A stretch of DNA of 12,113 bases, taken from contig DFJV01000101.1 of the NCBI GenBank assembly GCA_002373205.1, forward strand, positions 1-12,113. Direction: 5' to 3'. Shown here piece after piece: positions 1-7,648 of the stretch; the first letter of the stretch is position 1; every line of letters starts with the position of its first letter. The notes beneath the pieces are model-generated. The model was not told the DNA's origin. It was given only the letters and a program-made list of their open reading frames with translations, and did no database searches. The DNA is from Treponema sp. UBA3662. Its GTDB lineage: Bacteria > Spirochaetota > Spirochaetia > Treponematales > Treponemataceae. The translations under genes were made by a program, and so were the position numbers.

Positions 1-2
1 GC

Positions 3-371
3 TGGCGGTTTTCCCTGACAATAAGGGGTTTTCTTCGCTTCGTCTACACGAATGACCCGAGAGAAGATGACTTTTCTGGCCGCCTTAAAAAGCGGGTGGA
101 AAATCTTAAGCAAAGTGAAGGGTTCAAGGAGGCATACGCCACAATGGGTATTTGGGAAATGGACATACGCAGGGAAGCCCTAGCAGAAGGTGTGGAAATT
201 GGGCGTGCTCAGGGAGCAGAAGAAAGATCCGTTGAGGCAGCCGTAATCGCCGTAAAAGAGTTTAACATAGAGCCCAAGCTTGCTGCAGAAAAAATGAAGG
301 CTCCTCTTGAAAAAGTAATGGAAAGGCTTGGATTAGCATACACCGAAAGTACAAATACCAACATGGCATAA
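3..371 (+). CDS. C-terminal part of an Rpn/PD-(D/E)XK nuclease-family transposase-like protein (5' end outside window)
   Basis: The frame is open from the first bases of the window with no stop until TAA at 369-371, so this is the tail of a longer gene. A GTG at 96 could be read as a start, but the upstream codons continue a sensible protein (RGFLRFVYTNDPREDDFSGR), so it is probably internal. The hydrophobic-aromatic FLRFVYTND stretch, the helical 'RLKKRVENLKQSEGFKEAYATM' type segment and the EGVEIGRAQGAEE run match the ends of Rpn-type recombination-promoting nuclease/putative transposases, which often finish in E/G/R-rich repeats such as EGxExGxxEG. The catalytic PD-(D/E)XK core would lie left of the window and cannot be checked. 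In that family the nuclease promotes RecA-independent DNA exchange. Family assignment is from pattern memory and is moderate; that the frame is coding is more secure. Confidence 0.6.
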   Translation, partial: WRFSLTIRGFLRFVYTNDPREDDFSGRLKKRVENLKQSEGFKEAYATMGIWEMDIRREALAEGVEIGRAQGAEERSVEAAVIAVKEFNIEPKLAAEKMKAPLEKVMERLGLAYTESTNTNMA

Positions 372-379
372 AAAAACAA

Positions 380-464
380 GCAACCTACGCCGCCATGGAG
401 CCCCTTTAGTAGCCGAAGGCTATGAGCGTAAGCGAAGGGCGGAACGGCGGTGGCGCAGAGGCAT
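380..464 (+). repeat. Dispersed GC-rich intergenic repeat, copy 1
   Basis: This block has a diverged inverted copy at 11770-11859. Shared blocks are ACCTACGCCGCC then TGGA near the left end, ATGAGCGT-AGCGAAGG in the middle, and GGCGGTGGCGCA followed by GGCAT at the right end. The two ends can pair: CGCCGCC (389-395 region) against GGCGGTG (447-453 region), with one G-U pair if transcribed, so the unit could fold as an imperfect long hairpin. It begins 9 bp after the stop codon of the nuclease-like gene. No reading frame in it looks like a gene. It may be a MITE- or REP-like non-autonomous element; its mobility is not shown by the sequence. The remaining 465-584 stretch before the smc promoter holds no gene that I can see. 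Confidence 0.75.
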
Positions 465-560
465 AGACGGTCGGATTAGCTAAAAAGCAGATGGTAGAAC
501 TAAAAAAAGTACCGTCCAAAGGTCTACAATCATAAAAATTCGGCAACATTTACAGACCCG

Positions 561-575
561 CAAGTTTTCAACTTG
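561..575. promoter_or_regulatory. Short inverted repeat upstream of the smc promoter (possible operator)
   Basis: CAAGTT and AACTTG form a perfect 6-bp inverted repeat around TTC. It lies 10 bp upstream of the -35 box and overlaps a consensus TTGACA (573-578) that is wrongly spaced from the -10. Position and symmetry would suit a regulator site, but nothing in the window identifies a regulator and chance occurrence is possible. Confidence 0.2.
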
Positions 576-584
576 ACACTACTC

Positions 585-613
585 TTGTTAAAAAGCATGT
601 TTTTTGCTATAAT
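585..613 (+). promoter_or_regulatory. Predicted housekeeping (sigma-70-type) promoter of smc
   Basis: TTGTTA at 585-590 and a perfect TATAAT at 608-613 are separated by 17 bp. The TG at 605-606 followed by C gives an extended -10. Transcription should start near 620, leaving a leader of about 23 nt with AGGGG (630-634) 8 bp before the GTG start at 643. A perfect TTGACA at 573-578 is 29 bp from the -10, so it is probably not the functional -35. Confidence 0.75.
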
Positions 614-642
614 CGTGGAACTATTTTTTAGGGGAATCGTTT

Positions 643-3600
643 GTGTTTTTAAAGAGTCTTGAAATTTACGGTTTTAAATCTTTTGCAGACCGTACTCACA
701 TAAATTTTTCTGACGGAATTACGGCGCTTTTGGGTCCAAACGGATGCGGAAAGAGTAATGTTGTTGATGCCATAAAGTGGGTTCTGGCAGAAAACAAGTC
801 AAAGAACCTCCGCGCAGCTTCCATGGAAGACGTTATCTTTAACGGTACGGAAGCCCGCCCAGCCCTTTCCGTGGCAGAAGTTACGCTTACAATTGCCAAC
901 GAAAAGGGTATTCTGGACATTGCTGATTCAGAAATTGCACTTAAGAGAAGGCTTTACCGCTCAGGCGAAAACGAATACTTTATCAACAACAGGCAGTGCA
1001 CCGCTACGGAAGTACGCCGCCTCTTTATGGACACAGGTGTTGGTAAGGCAGCATATTCGGTCATGGAACAGGGTAAGATTGACCAGATTCTTTCTTCCAA
1101 ACCGGAAGACCGCCGCTACCTTTTTGAGGAAGCCGCAGGTATTAGCCGCAGCAAGGCCCAGGTTCTTGAGGCAGAGCGCGAACTTGAGCGCACAAGGGCA
1201 AACCTTGCCCAAATAGACGTTGGTCTTGCCGAAACAAAGCGCACCTACGAAACGCTGAAGGTTCAGTCAGACAAAACCGCAAAATTCCGCAAGCTAAACG
1301 AAGACAAATTCAACTTTGAGCTGGACATTCAGCTCCTTAAGCTTAAGGATTTTACGCAGAACAAGAGCCGCCACGAGTCAGAGAAAAAAGAGGCGGAGGA
1401 AAAACGCGACGCTGTTGCTGCGGAAATAGAAGAAATATACGCAACGCTCAACGAGAACACCGACAAAATCAAGGCCCTTGAGGAACAGAGGGGCAGCAAG
1501 GAGCAGGAAAGCATAAAGATTTTTACCGAGCAGAACGGCAAAAAGAACATGGCAAAGCAGCTCCGTGACCAGTTCAGCACAATCAAGGAAAAAATCGGCC
1601 AGATAGAAAACCGCATCAAGAACATTCAGGAACGCATAGACGAATACAACGAGGACATAGACAGCCAGAATGCGGAGCTTTACGAAAAGAACAAGAACCT
1701 TGACGACATAAACAAGAACATAGAAAGCTTTACCGAAAACATAACACAGTCATCCGGGCAAATTGACGAAAACCAGAAGATTATTGGCACCAACAACGGA
1801 AAGATTCACAACCTTGACGCAGAGCGCGACCAGCTTCAGAAGGAACTTGCGGCTATCACGGAAGACATTGTAAAAGAACTTGACGCAAAGCTAAAGGACG
1901 CAGGTTACTCTTCACAGGCAAACAAAGCTGCAAAGGAAGAACTTTCCACTACCCTTGAAAAAATTAAAATCTTTGCAACAGGAAGAACCAATATCTTTAG
2001 GGACTTTGCATCCCTTCCCAACCATTCTGAAAAGGACAGCGCAAAATTCAGTGCAGATGCAGTTCAGGCTTTTGAAGATTTGGGCAAAATGCTTCAGGAA
2101 CTTAGCTCAAACATAGAAAGCTACACAAAGACAACGCCCCAGTTTATAGATGAATTCCTTTCGCCGGAAGGTATCATCACCAAAAAGCGCGGGATTGACA
2201 CTTCCATACAGGACAATATTTCCAAAATTAATTCCATCCGCGAAGAAAACGCAAGCCTTAGCGAGCGCAATGCAGAGCTGAACAAGAAGATAGAGGAATA
2301 CAAGGAAACCCTTGGCAAACTGCGCATAAACCATGCGGAAATGGTTCAGCAGATTCATTCCTGCCAGCAGCAGATTTCAACCCTAAAGAAAACACTGGCC
2401 TCACAGCAGACAGCCCTTCAGGAGCAGCAGGAAGAACTATTTGAGGAAAACCGCCACAAGGACGACATGGAAGGCCAGATTGAGACCATAGACGAAGAGA
2501 TTGCGGAACTCCAGCAGAGGGGCGAGGCAACGGCTAGGGAACTTAAGGATCTTGACAGCCAGATTCTGGAATGCAACAGCCGTGTAAGCGGAAAGAAGAA
2601 CGCCCTTCAGAAAAAGCAGGAAGAGCGCAACAAGTACCAGGCCCAGCTTGAAAGGTTCTCAATCTCAATAGCCCAAAACGAAACGGAAATCCGCAACATC
2701 AAGCAGAACTTCCAGGACAACTACTCGCGTGACCTTATGGAATACGAAGAGCGCATGTACACCATTACGGAAAACACTTCAAGCCTCCGCGAAAAACTTA
2801 GCCAGACTAAGCAGAAGATTACCGATCTTGGACAGGTTAACCTTATGGCCGTTGAACAGTTTGCAGAGGAAAAGGACCGCTACGAAAGGCAGCAGGCAAG
2901 CTACAACGACACAAAGCAGACCTTGGAAAAGCTTGTCCGCGTAAGTGAAGAAATCCGCACAAAGTCTTCAGAGATGTTCCTTGACACCTACACCAAAATC
3001 AGAAAGAATTTCCACAACATGTTCCGACGCCTCTTTACAGGAGGACGCGCAGAGCTACGCCTTGTGGATCCTGCCAACGTGCTTACAACAGGTATAGAAA
3101 TTTACGCACAGCCGCCAGGAAAAAAGCTGGAGAACATTTCCCTGCTTTCCGGTGGAGAAAAGACAATGACAGCCCTTGCCCTTCTGTTTGCAACATATCA
3201 GGTTCGCCCCAGCCCATTCTGTCTTTTGGACGAGATTGACGCCGCCCTTGACGACAAGAACGTAGCTTCTTTTGTTACGGCTCTTAGGGCATTTGCAAAC
3301 GTTAGCCAGTACATCGTTATTACCCATAACAGGAAGACAGCCGTGGGTGCAAGCTCTGCAATCGGTGTTACTATGGAAGAAAGCGGTATTTCTAAGGTTA
3401 TTGCAATCCGCCTCGATGAAAAGACAAGCAACGGTGAGCTTACCTTTGACGATGATGATGGCTTTGTGGAAGAGGACGTGCCGGCAGAAGAGGGAATCGT
3501 AATTCCACCGCGCCCGCCCCGCCGCGAACACAATCCGGACGGAACCTTAAAGGAAGAGACCAAGCCGGAAGATGAAGCTCCTGCCACAGTAAACGCTTCT

Positions 3601-3849
3601 GCCGAAGCAGAAAATGTCCCTGCTACAGAAAATGCAGCTGTAGAAACAGAGACAACTGCCACAGATGATGCCCCTGCAGAAGGAGAAACACCAGCCAAAG
3701 AGGAGACTCCTGTCGAAGCTGAAAATGCCCCTGCTACAGAAAATGCAGCTGTAGAAACAGAGGCAACTGCCAGCAAGGAAGAAATTTCCGCAGAAGAAGG
3801 CGAAAATTCCTCCCAAAAGCAGGAAATTCCAGGGGAAATGCAAAATTAG
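643..3849 (+). CDS. smc: Chromosome segregation protein SMC (condensin ATPase) with divergent hinge region and acidic C-terminal tail
   Basis: SMC ATPases dimerise and, with ScpA/ScpB, organise and resolve chromosomes. The N-terminal head has Walker A GPNGCGKS at residues 31-38 and the conserved SMC segment DTGVG...QGKIDQIL near 130-150, ending with FEEAAGI near 161-167. The C-terminal head starts about LGQVNLMA (729-736) and carries the ABC signature LSGGE (835-839), Walker B FCLLDEID (859-866) and the H-loop histidine in VITHN (895). Coiled coil fills roughly 170-406 and 517-727. Between them, residues 407-516 sit where the hinge belongs but show none of the glycine-rich hinge sequence I know. 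After residue ~945 comes an acidic Ala/Glu/Pro/Thr tail with an internal duplication. At 1068 residues it is somewhat shorter than typical bacterial SMC (~1180), despite the added tail. The GTG start is favoured because MFLKSLEIYGFKSF is the expected SMC N-terminus and an AGGGG lies upstream. ScpA/ScpB are not in the window. Confidence 0.97.
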   Translation: MFLKSLEIYGFKSFADRTHINFSDGITALLGPNGCGKSNVVDAIKWVLAENKSKNLRAASMEDVIFNGTEARPALSVAEVTLTIANEKGILDIADSEIALKRRLYRSGENEYFINNRQCTATEVRRLFMDTGVGKAAYSVMEQGKIDQILSSKPEDRRYLFEEAAGISRSKAQVLEAERELERTRANLAQIDVGLAETKRTYETLKVQSDKTAKFRKLNEDKFNFELDIQLLKLKDFTQNKSRHESEKKEAEEKRDAVAAEIEEIYATLNENTDKIKALEEQRGSKEQESIKIFTEQNGKKNMAKQLRDQFSTIKEKIGQIENRIKNIQERIDEYNEDIDSQNAELYEKNKNLDDINKNIESFTENITQSSGQIDENQKIIGTNNGKIHNLDAERDQLQKELAAITEDIVKELDAKLKDAGYSSQANKAAKEELSTTLEKIKIFATGRTNIFRDFASLPNHSEKDSAKFSADAVQAFEDLGKMLQELSSNIESYTKTTPQFIDEFLSPEGIITKKRGIDTSIQDNISKINSIREENASLSERNAELNKKIEEYKETLGKLRINHAEMVQQIHSCQQQISTLKKTLASQQTALQEQQEELFEENRHKDDMEGQIETIDEEIAELQQRGEATARELKDLDSQILECNSRVSGKKNALQKKQEERNKYQAQLERFSISIAQNETEIRNIKQNFQDNYSRDLMEYEERMYTITENTSSLREKLSQTKQKITDLGQVNLMAVEQFAEEKDRYERQQASYNDTKQTLEKLVRVSEEIRTKSSEMFLDTYTKIRKNFHNMFRRLFTGGRAELRLVDPANVLTTGIEIYAQPPGKKLENISLLSGGEKTMTALALLFATYQVRPSPFCLLDEIDAALDDKNVASFVTALRAFANVSQYIVITHNRKTAVGASSAIGVTMEESGISKVIAIRLDEKTSNGELTFDDDDGFVEEDVPAEEGIVIPPRPPRREHNPDGTLKEETKPEDEAPATVNASAEAENVPATENAAVETETTATDDAPAEGETPAKEETPVEAENAPATENAAVETEATASKEEISAEEGENSSQKQEIPGEMQN
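3604..3772 (+). repeat. In-frame direct repeat within the smc C-terminal tail
   Basis: Two 58-bp units at 3604-3661 and 3715-3772 match at 55 of 58 bases. Their offset is 111 bp, exactly 37 codons, so the duplication keeps frame and repeats the peptide ending PATENAAVETE-TA. Such near-identity at DNA level suggests recent slippage or unequal recombination, and the tail length probably varies between strains. Confidence 0.85.
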
Positions 3850-3939
3850 GCAAAATTGAGCAAAATACTAACCAAAATACATAAAATTCTTGGTGTGAAA
3901 ATGCCGAAACTTAAAGAGAAGAGGTAGATTCTTAAACCT

Positions 3940-4308
3940 ATGGATTTTTTAGACAACATAAAAGACGCTTACGACAATCTTGCCGCAAAGACAAGCCGCC
4001 TTGCAGTAACAATACTGGGCATCATACTCCTTCTTTTTGTATGTGCCCTTATTGCCCTGGGTGTGCATTCATGCAACCAAAAGAAAATTGGCGAGGTAAA
4101 GCGCGAAGACTTCAAGACAGAAGACGAATTTATCCCGCCCAGCAACATAAAGCTTACGGAAGACTATTATTTTTCCAGGGAGCCCAAAGAAAGCTGGAGC
4201 CAGGAAGAAATTGAAAAATGGTTTTCCAACCCGAACACCGTCAATATGAACGAACTAAAGCAGGCCAACGATGTGCTTGTTGATGAAATAATAGGAGCAG
4301 CTCCATGA
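3940..4308 (+). CDS. Small single-pass membrane protein of unknown function
   Basis: The 122-residue product has a short charged N-terminus, one strong hydrophobic segment at about residues 22-46 (LAVTILGIILLLFVCALIAL and on) and a hydrophilic, acidic remainder with WSQEEIEKWF. A signal anchor with most of the protein outside the cytoplasm is likely, but topology is not certain. I do not recognise a family. It starts 90 bp after smc with GAGGT at 3921-3925, a rather long 14 bp before the ATG, and its stop TGA overlaps the next gene's ATG as ATGA. Coupling to the downstream TPR gene suggests the two act together at the envelope. No promoter or terminator was seen in the 90-bp gap, which holds a ten-base-periodic GCAAAAT run, so read-through from smc is plausible. 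Confidence 0.85.
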   Translation: MDFLDNIKDAYDNLAAKTSRLAVTILGIILLLFVCALIALGVHSCNQKKIGEVKREDFKTEDEFIPPSNIKLTEDYYFSREPKESWSQEEIEKWFSNPNTVNMNELKQANDVLVDEIIGAAP

Positions 4309-6170
4309 AAAAAATAAGAGAGAGATTTTCTTTATCCGCAAATAAAGCAGGTTTTATCCTTGCCTGCGCGCTAATTCCGTTTTCTATGATTAACGGAGCA
4401 GCCCAAAGTTCCACCGTAACAAGCGGCACGGAAGTAAAAGACGTTGTGGCTGACCTAAAAGAAAGCGAAACAATAGTTCTTCCTCCTCAGGCAGCAGGAA
4501 CAAAAGAGCCTGTTGAATTCCATGCGGCAGACAAAGAACCGGCAGAAAAAAAGAACGTCTACGAAAACACAGGCAAAGAGGCAACAGACTTTGAAGCCGC
4601 AACTCCGGCGCAGACAAAGGCACAGAACGCTGCCACCACAGGCACTGTCCCGGCAGAAAGCAGCCAGACACAGGCAGCCCCAGCCCAGACAGGAGCATCT
4701 TCTGCACAGACAACCACAATCGTGGAACCGCCCTACACCACCACAAAGGTCACTACAGAAACAGTAACCACAAAAACCGTAACTACGGAAACCCGCACAA
4801 CGGAATCTTCCATAACATCCGGTCCAGGCTTACCTGCAGAAGAAAGGATTGACGGCCCCCTAGCACCTGTTCAGGAAAAGCACTCATGGGATACACCTTC
4901 AACAAAAACCGCACCTGCTTCTCCAAAAGCCAATGCCCAGGAAAAGAAAGAAAGCGAAAAGAAGCAGGAGCCGGAAGCAAACCTTAAGATAAAGGAAACT
5001 GAACCAAAGAAAAAGCCAGCAGCGGCAAAAGAGCCTGCAAAAGCTCCGGCAAAGCAGCCCGCAAAGACGGAAGCAAAGCCAGCTGCTCCAAAACAGCCTG
5101 CCCAGAACACAAAACCTGCAGCAAAAGAGCCGGCAAAGCAGCCTGCAAAAGCCCAGACGCAAAGCCCCGCACAAAGGCAGAACTCTGGCAGCGGCAATAC
5201 AGCCCGCCCAGCCACTACTTCACCCGCAGCAAGCAATTCTGCAAGCAATGCCCCAGTAGCAAAGCCAGCACCTGTACCTACAGAAAAAGAAGCAAGCCCT
5301 GCACCAAAGGCAAGCCAGAGCGAACAGAAGGCCAAAACACCAGTTCCTGCAGAAGACGAAAAGCCCAGCCGCTCCGTTACTGTAAAGAACAGCCAGTACT
5401 TGGACGTAATCTACCCGGGCTCAGGATGGATTTATCTTGGCGAAAAAGACGCAAACGACCTTATGCGCTACTACGGCCGCAAAGTTTCCCCCGACGGTGA
5501 AGAGACAAAATTCACTCTAAAGGCAACAAAAAGCGGAAGCACAGTCCTGCATTTCTACAAGAACGACGCACTTGCAGGAAAGTTCATAGAAGACTACCTT
5601 GCAGTTTCAGTTTCTACGGAAACAGAGCGTGACACCCACGTAAGCGCACCAAACTACGCAGACTACGTGCCAAAGGGACAGCGTGGCAAAAACCTCCCGG
5701 CAGAAGAAGCCGCACCAAAAGCCACGGAAGCCGTAACGGAAAGACCCGCACAGGCAGAAAGCAAATCAAGCCCAAAGATTGTGGCATCTTCTTCCACAGG
5801 CACTTCAATAGAAAGAAGCTCAGGCTCAGCCTCACAAATCCAGGAACAGCGCCCGGCAAGCCAAAACCAGGCGGCAAACGTAGCAGCCGGAGATCTCCTA
5901 AAGAAGGCCCAGCAGGAATACGACGCAAAGCAGTATGCCCAGTGCCTTGCAACAATCCAGGAATTCTACAAAAATGCAGACGAATCAAAGATGGACCAGG
6001 CCCTCTACCTTGAAGCACGCGCTCTCGAAGCCCCTTCCCCATCAAGGAACATCAAATCTGCCCTCCACACCTACCAAACTCTGGTGAACCGCTATCCTCA
6101 GAGCTCACTTTGGGAAGCCGCCAACAACAGGATAACCTACATCCAGCGCATGTACATAGACATAAGATAA
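4305..6170 (+). CDS. Exported Ala/Lys/Pro-rich protein with a beta-rich domain and C-terminal TPR-like repeats
   Basis: A basic N-terminus and hydrophobic core (AGFILACALIPFSMI) make a signal peptide, with likely cleavage after NGAA. The cysteine in ILAC is a poor lipobox because the hydrophobic stretch continues past it. Next come about 320 residues of low complexity: a Thr/Val/Glu run (VTTETVTTKTVTTETRTTE) and then Pro-Ala-Lys repeats such as PAKAPAKQPAK, like the extended periplasm-spanning linker of TonB. Residues about 356-437 form a compact domain rich in beta strand (YLDVIYPGSGWIYLG, STVLHFYKND). Residues 529-621 are helical with TPR-like pattern (AQQEYDAKQYAQCLATIQEF ... ALHTYQTLVNRYPQS), resembling YbgF/outer-membrane-assembly TPR ends. 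AGGAG at 4293-4297 supports the ATG at 4305. A periplasmic scaffold between membrane and cell wall is an inference. The hairpin at 6200 ends the operon. Confidence 0.88.
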   Translation: MKKIRERFSLSANKAGFILACALIPFSMINGAAQSSTVTSGTEVKDVVADLKESETIVLPPQAAGTKEPVEFHAADKEPAEKKNVYENTGKEATDFEAATPAQTKAQNAATTGTVPAESSQTQAAPAQTGASSAQTTTIVEPPYTTTKVTTETVTTKTVTTETRTTESSITSGPGLPAEERIDGPLAPVQEKHSWDTPSTKTAPASPKANAQEKKESEKKQEPEANLKIKETEPKKKPAAAKEPAKAPAKQPAKTEAKPAAPKQPAQNTKPAAKEPAKQPAKAQTQSPAQRQNSGSGNTARPATTSPAASNSASNAPVAKPAPVPTEKEASPAPKASQSEQKAKTPVPAEDEKPSRSVTVKNSQYLDVIYPGSGWIYLGEKDANDLMRYYGRKVSPDGEETKFTLKATKSGSTVLHFYKNDALAGKFIEDYLAVSVSTETERDTHVSAPNYADYVPKGQRGKNLPAEEAAPKATEAVTERPAQAESKSSPKIVASSSTGTSIERSSGSASQIQEQRPASQNQAANVAAGDLLKKAQQEYDAKQYAQCLATIQEFYKNADESKMDQALYLEARALEAPSPSRNIKSALHTYQTLVNRYPQSSLWEAANNRITYIQRMYIDIR

Positions 6171-6199
6171 TTCCAAGCCAGATTGATTCATAGATTTTT

Positions 6200-6235
6200 A
6201 TGCGGCACTTGCATCTGTAAGCGCCGCATTTTTTT
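6200..6235 (+). terminator. Rho-independent terminator after the smc operon
   Basis: ATGCGGC (6200-6206) pairs perfectly with GCCGCAT (6223-6229), followed directly by a T run through 6235. It lies 30 bp after the TPR gene stop and before the serS promoter, so it separates the two transcription units. The stem is 7 bp with a 16-nt loop. Confidence 0.8.
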
Positions 6236-6258
6236 GCAAAGCATCTGCAAAGCCTAAC

Positions 6259-6287
6259 TTGAAGTAAAATCATTTTTACTGTATAGT
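6259..6287 (+). promoter_or_regulatory. Predicted housekeeping promoter of serS
   Basis: TTGAAG (6259-6264) and TATAGT (6282-6287) are 17 bp apart, just downstream of the terminator. The start should fall near 6294, giving a leader of about 28 nt, too short for a T-box or other riboswitch. AGAGGA (6312-6317) is the ribosome binding site for the ATG at 6322. Confidence 0.65.
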
Positions 6288-6321
6288 ATTTGCATCAATC
6301 ATCACATTCCCAGAGGAAAAT

Positions 6322-7620
6322 ATGTTAGACTACAGATTCATAAAGGAAAACCTCCAAGCCGTTAAGGAAAACATCAAAAACCGCAACATGACGGCAGACG
6401 CAGACCTTGTTGTAAAACTCTACGACGAGCGCACAGCTCTAACCACAAAATTGCAGAACCTCCAGCAGAAGCGCAACGCAAACGCAGCATCAATGAAGCA
6501 GAAGCTGGACGCAGAAACAAGGCAGAAATATATAGAAGAAGGAAAAGCCCTCAAGGACGAAATTGCCCAGGCACAAAAGGAACTTGAAGAAAAAGAACAG
6601 CTTTTGGACGAAGCCGCCCGCAAGATTCCAAACATGGCAAATCCGGAAGTTCCAATCGGAAAGGTTGACACAGAAAACCTTGAAGTAAAAAAGGTTGGAA
6701 CTCCCCGCAAGTTCGACTTTAAGCCAAAGGATCACGTTCAGCTTGGAGAGGCACTCGGACTCATAGACTTTGACCGCGGAACAAAGGTTTCTGGCCCCAA
6801 GTTCTACTACCTCAAGAACGAGGCAGTCTTCCTTGAACAGGCCCTTATCATGTACGCACTCAACATCCTCCGCAAGCACAACTTTACAACATTCATCACT
6901 CCGGATGTTGCAAAGCAGGAAATTCTCCAGGGAATCGGCTTTAATCCGCGCGGAAACGAAAGCAACGTCTACTGCATAGAAGACGAGGGCACATGCCTTG
7001 TTGCAACCGCAGAAATCACCCTGGGCGGCTACCACTCAGGCGAAATCCTTGACAAGTCAAAGCTTCCTCTTTTCTACTGCGGTCTAAGCCACTGCTTCCG
7101 CCGCGAAGCTGGAGCAGCAGGCCACTTTTCAAAGGGACTTTACCGCGTACACCAGTTTGACAAGGTGGAAATGTTCGTCTACAGCCTGCCGGAAGAAAGC
7201 GACAAAATCCACGAGCAGCTTCGCTTAATAGAAGAAGAAATCTTTACAGGCCTTGGCATTCCATTCCGCGTAGTGGACACATGCACAGGAGACCTTGGCG
7301 CACCAGCCTACCGCAAGTGGGACCTTGAAGCATGGATGCCGGGACGCGCAGACGAAGAACACCCCGAAGGCGACTGGGGAGAAGTAACATCAACTTCAAA
7401 CTGCACGGACTACCAGGCACGCCGCCTTAACGTAAAGTACCGCGACGACGACGGAAAGAACAAGTACGTGCACATGCTCAACGGAACTGCAATCGCCGTA
7501 GGAAGGGCAATGCTTGCAATACTGGAAAACTACCAGAATGCAGACGGTTCAGTTACAATTCCGCCGGCACTCGTTCCCTTCTGCGGCTTTGACAAGATAA
7601 GCCCAAAGCAGAACAGCTAG
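6322..7620 (+). CDS. serS: Serine--tRNA ligase (SerRS)
   Basis: The enzyme charges tRNA-Ser (and tRNA-Sec where present) with serine using ATP in the cytoplasm. The 432-residue length is usual. The N-terminus (MLDYRFIKENLQAVKENIKN) leads into the long antiparallel coiled-coil arm, about residues 30-100, that grips the long variable arm of tRNA-Ser. The class II core shows the TAEITL form of the serine-binding loop, motif 2 FRREAG (259-264), TCTGDLGAPAYRKWDLEAWMP near 315-335, the STSNCTDYQARR segment, and motif 3 with NGTAIAVGR (387-395) followed by AILENYQ. All expected catalytic motifs are present and there is no sign of damage. It has its own promoter and is followed after 28 bp by a permease gene with no terminator between, so the two are probably co-transcribed. 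Confidence 0.98.
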   Translation: MLDYRFIKENLQAVKENIKNRNMTADADLVVKLYDERTALTTKLQNLQQKRNANAASMKQKLDAETRQKYIEEGKALKDEIAQAQKELEEKEQLLDEAARKIPNMANPEVPIGKVDTENLEVKKVGTPRKFDFKPKDHVQLGEALGLIDFDRGTKVSGPKFYYLKNEAVFLEQALIMYALNILRKHNFTTFITPDVAKQEILQGIGFNPRGNESNVYCIEDEGTCLVATAEITLGGYHSGEILDKSKLPLFYCGLSHCFRREAGAAGHFSKGLYRVHQFDKVEMFVYSLPEESDKIHEQLRLIEEEIFTGLGIPFRVVDTCTGDLGAPAYRKWDLEAWMPGRADEEHPEGDWGEVTSTSNCTDYQARRLNVKYRDDDGKNKYVHMLNGTAIAVGRAMLAILENYQNADGSVTIPPALVPFCGFDKISPKQNS

Positions 7621-7648
7621 CATTCACCAGCACTGGGAGAAGAGGCAA

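Noticed and set aside
3198..3776. Long minus-strand open frame opposite the smc 3' end
   Set aside because: Its Ser/Ala/Val-rich sequence mirrors the Glu/Ala/Thr repeats of the SMC tail on the other strand. The plus strand has the complete conserved ATPase.
3840..3880. GCAAAAT repeated at about 10-bp intervals around the smc stop
   Set aside because: Only three to four short A-rich units. They could influence DNA bending but are too simple to call a regulatory site or repeat.
4871..5335. Minus-strand open frame opposite the low-complexity region of the TPR protein
   Set aside because: Its Ala/Gly/Phe/Cys-rich sequence is the complement of Pro-Ala-Lys codons; it is a composition artefact.
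6288..6321. Possible T-box or other riboswitch before serS
   Set aside because: The predicted leader is only about 28 nt and lacks any stem, so no aptamer fits.
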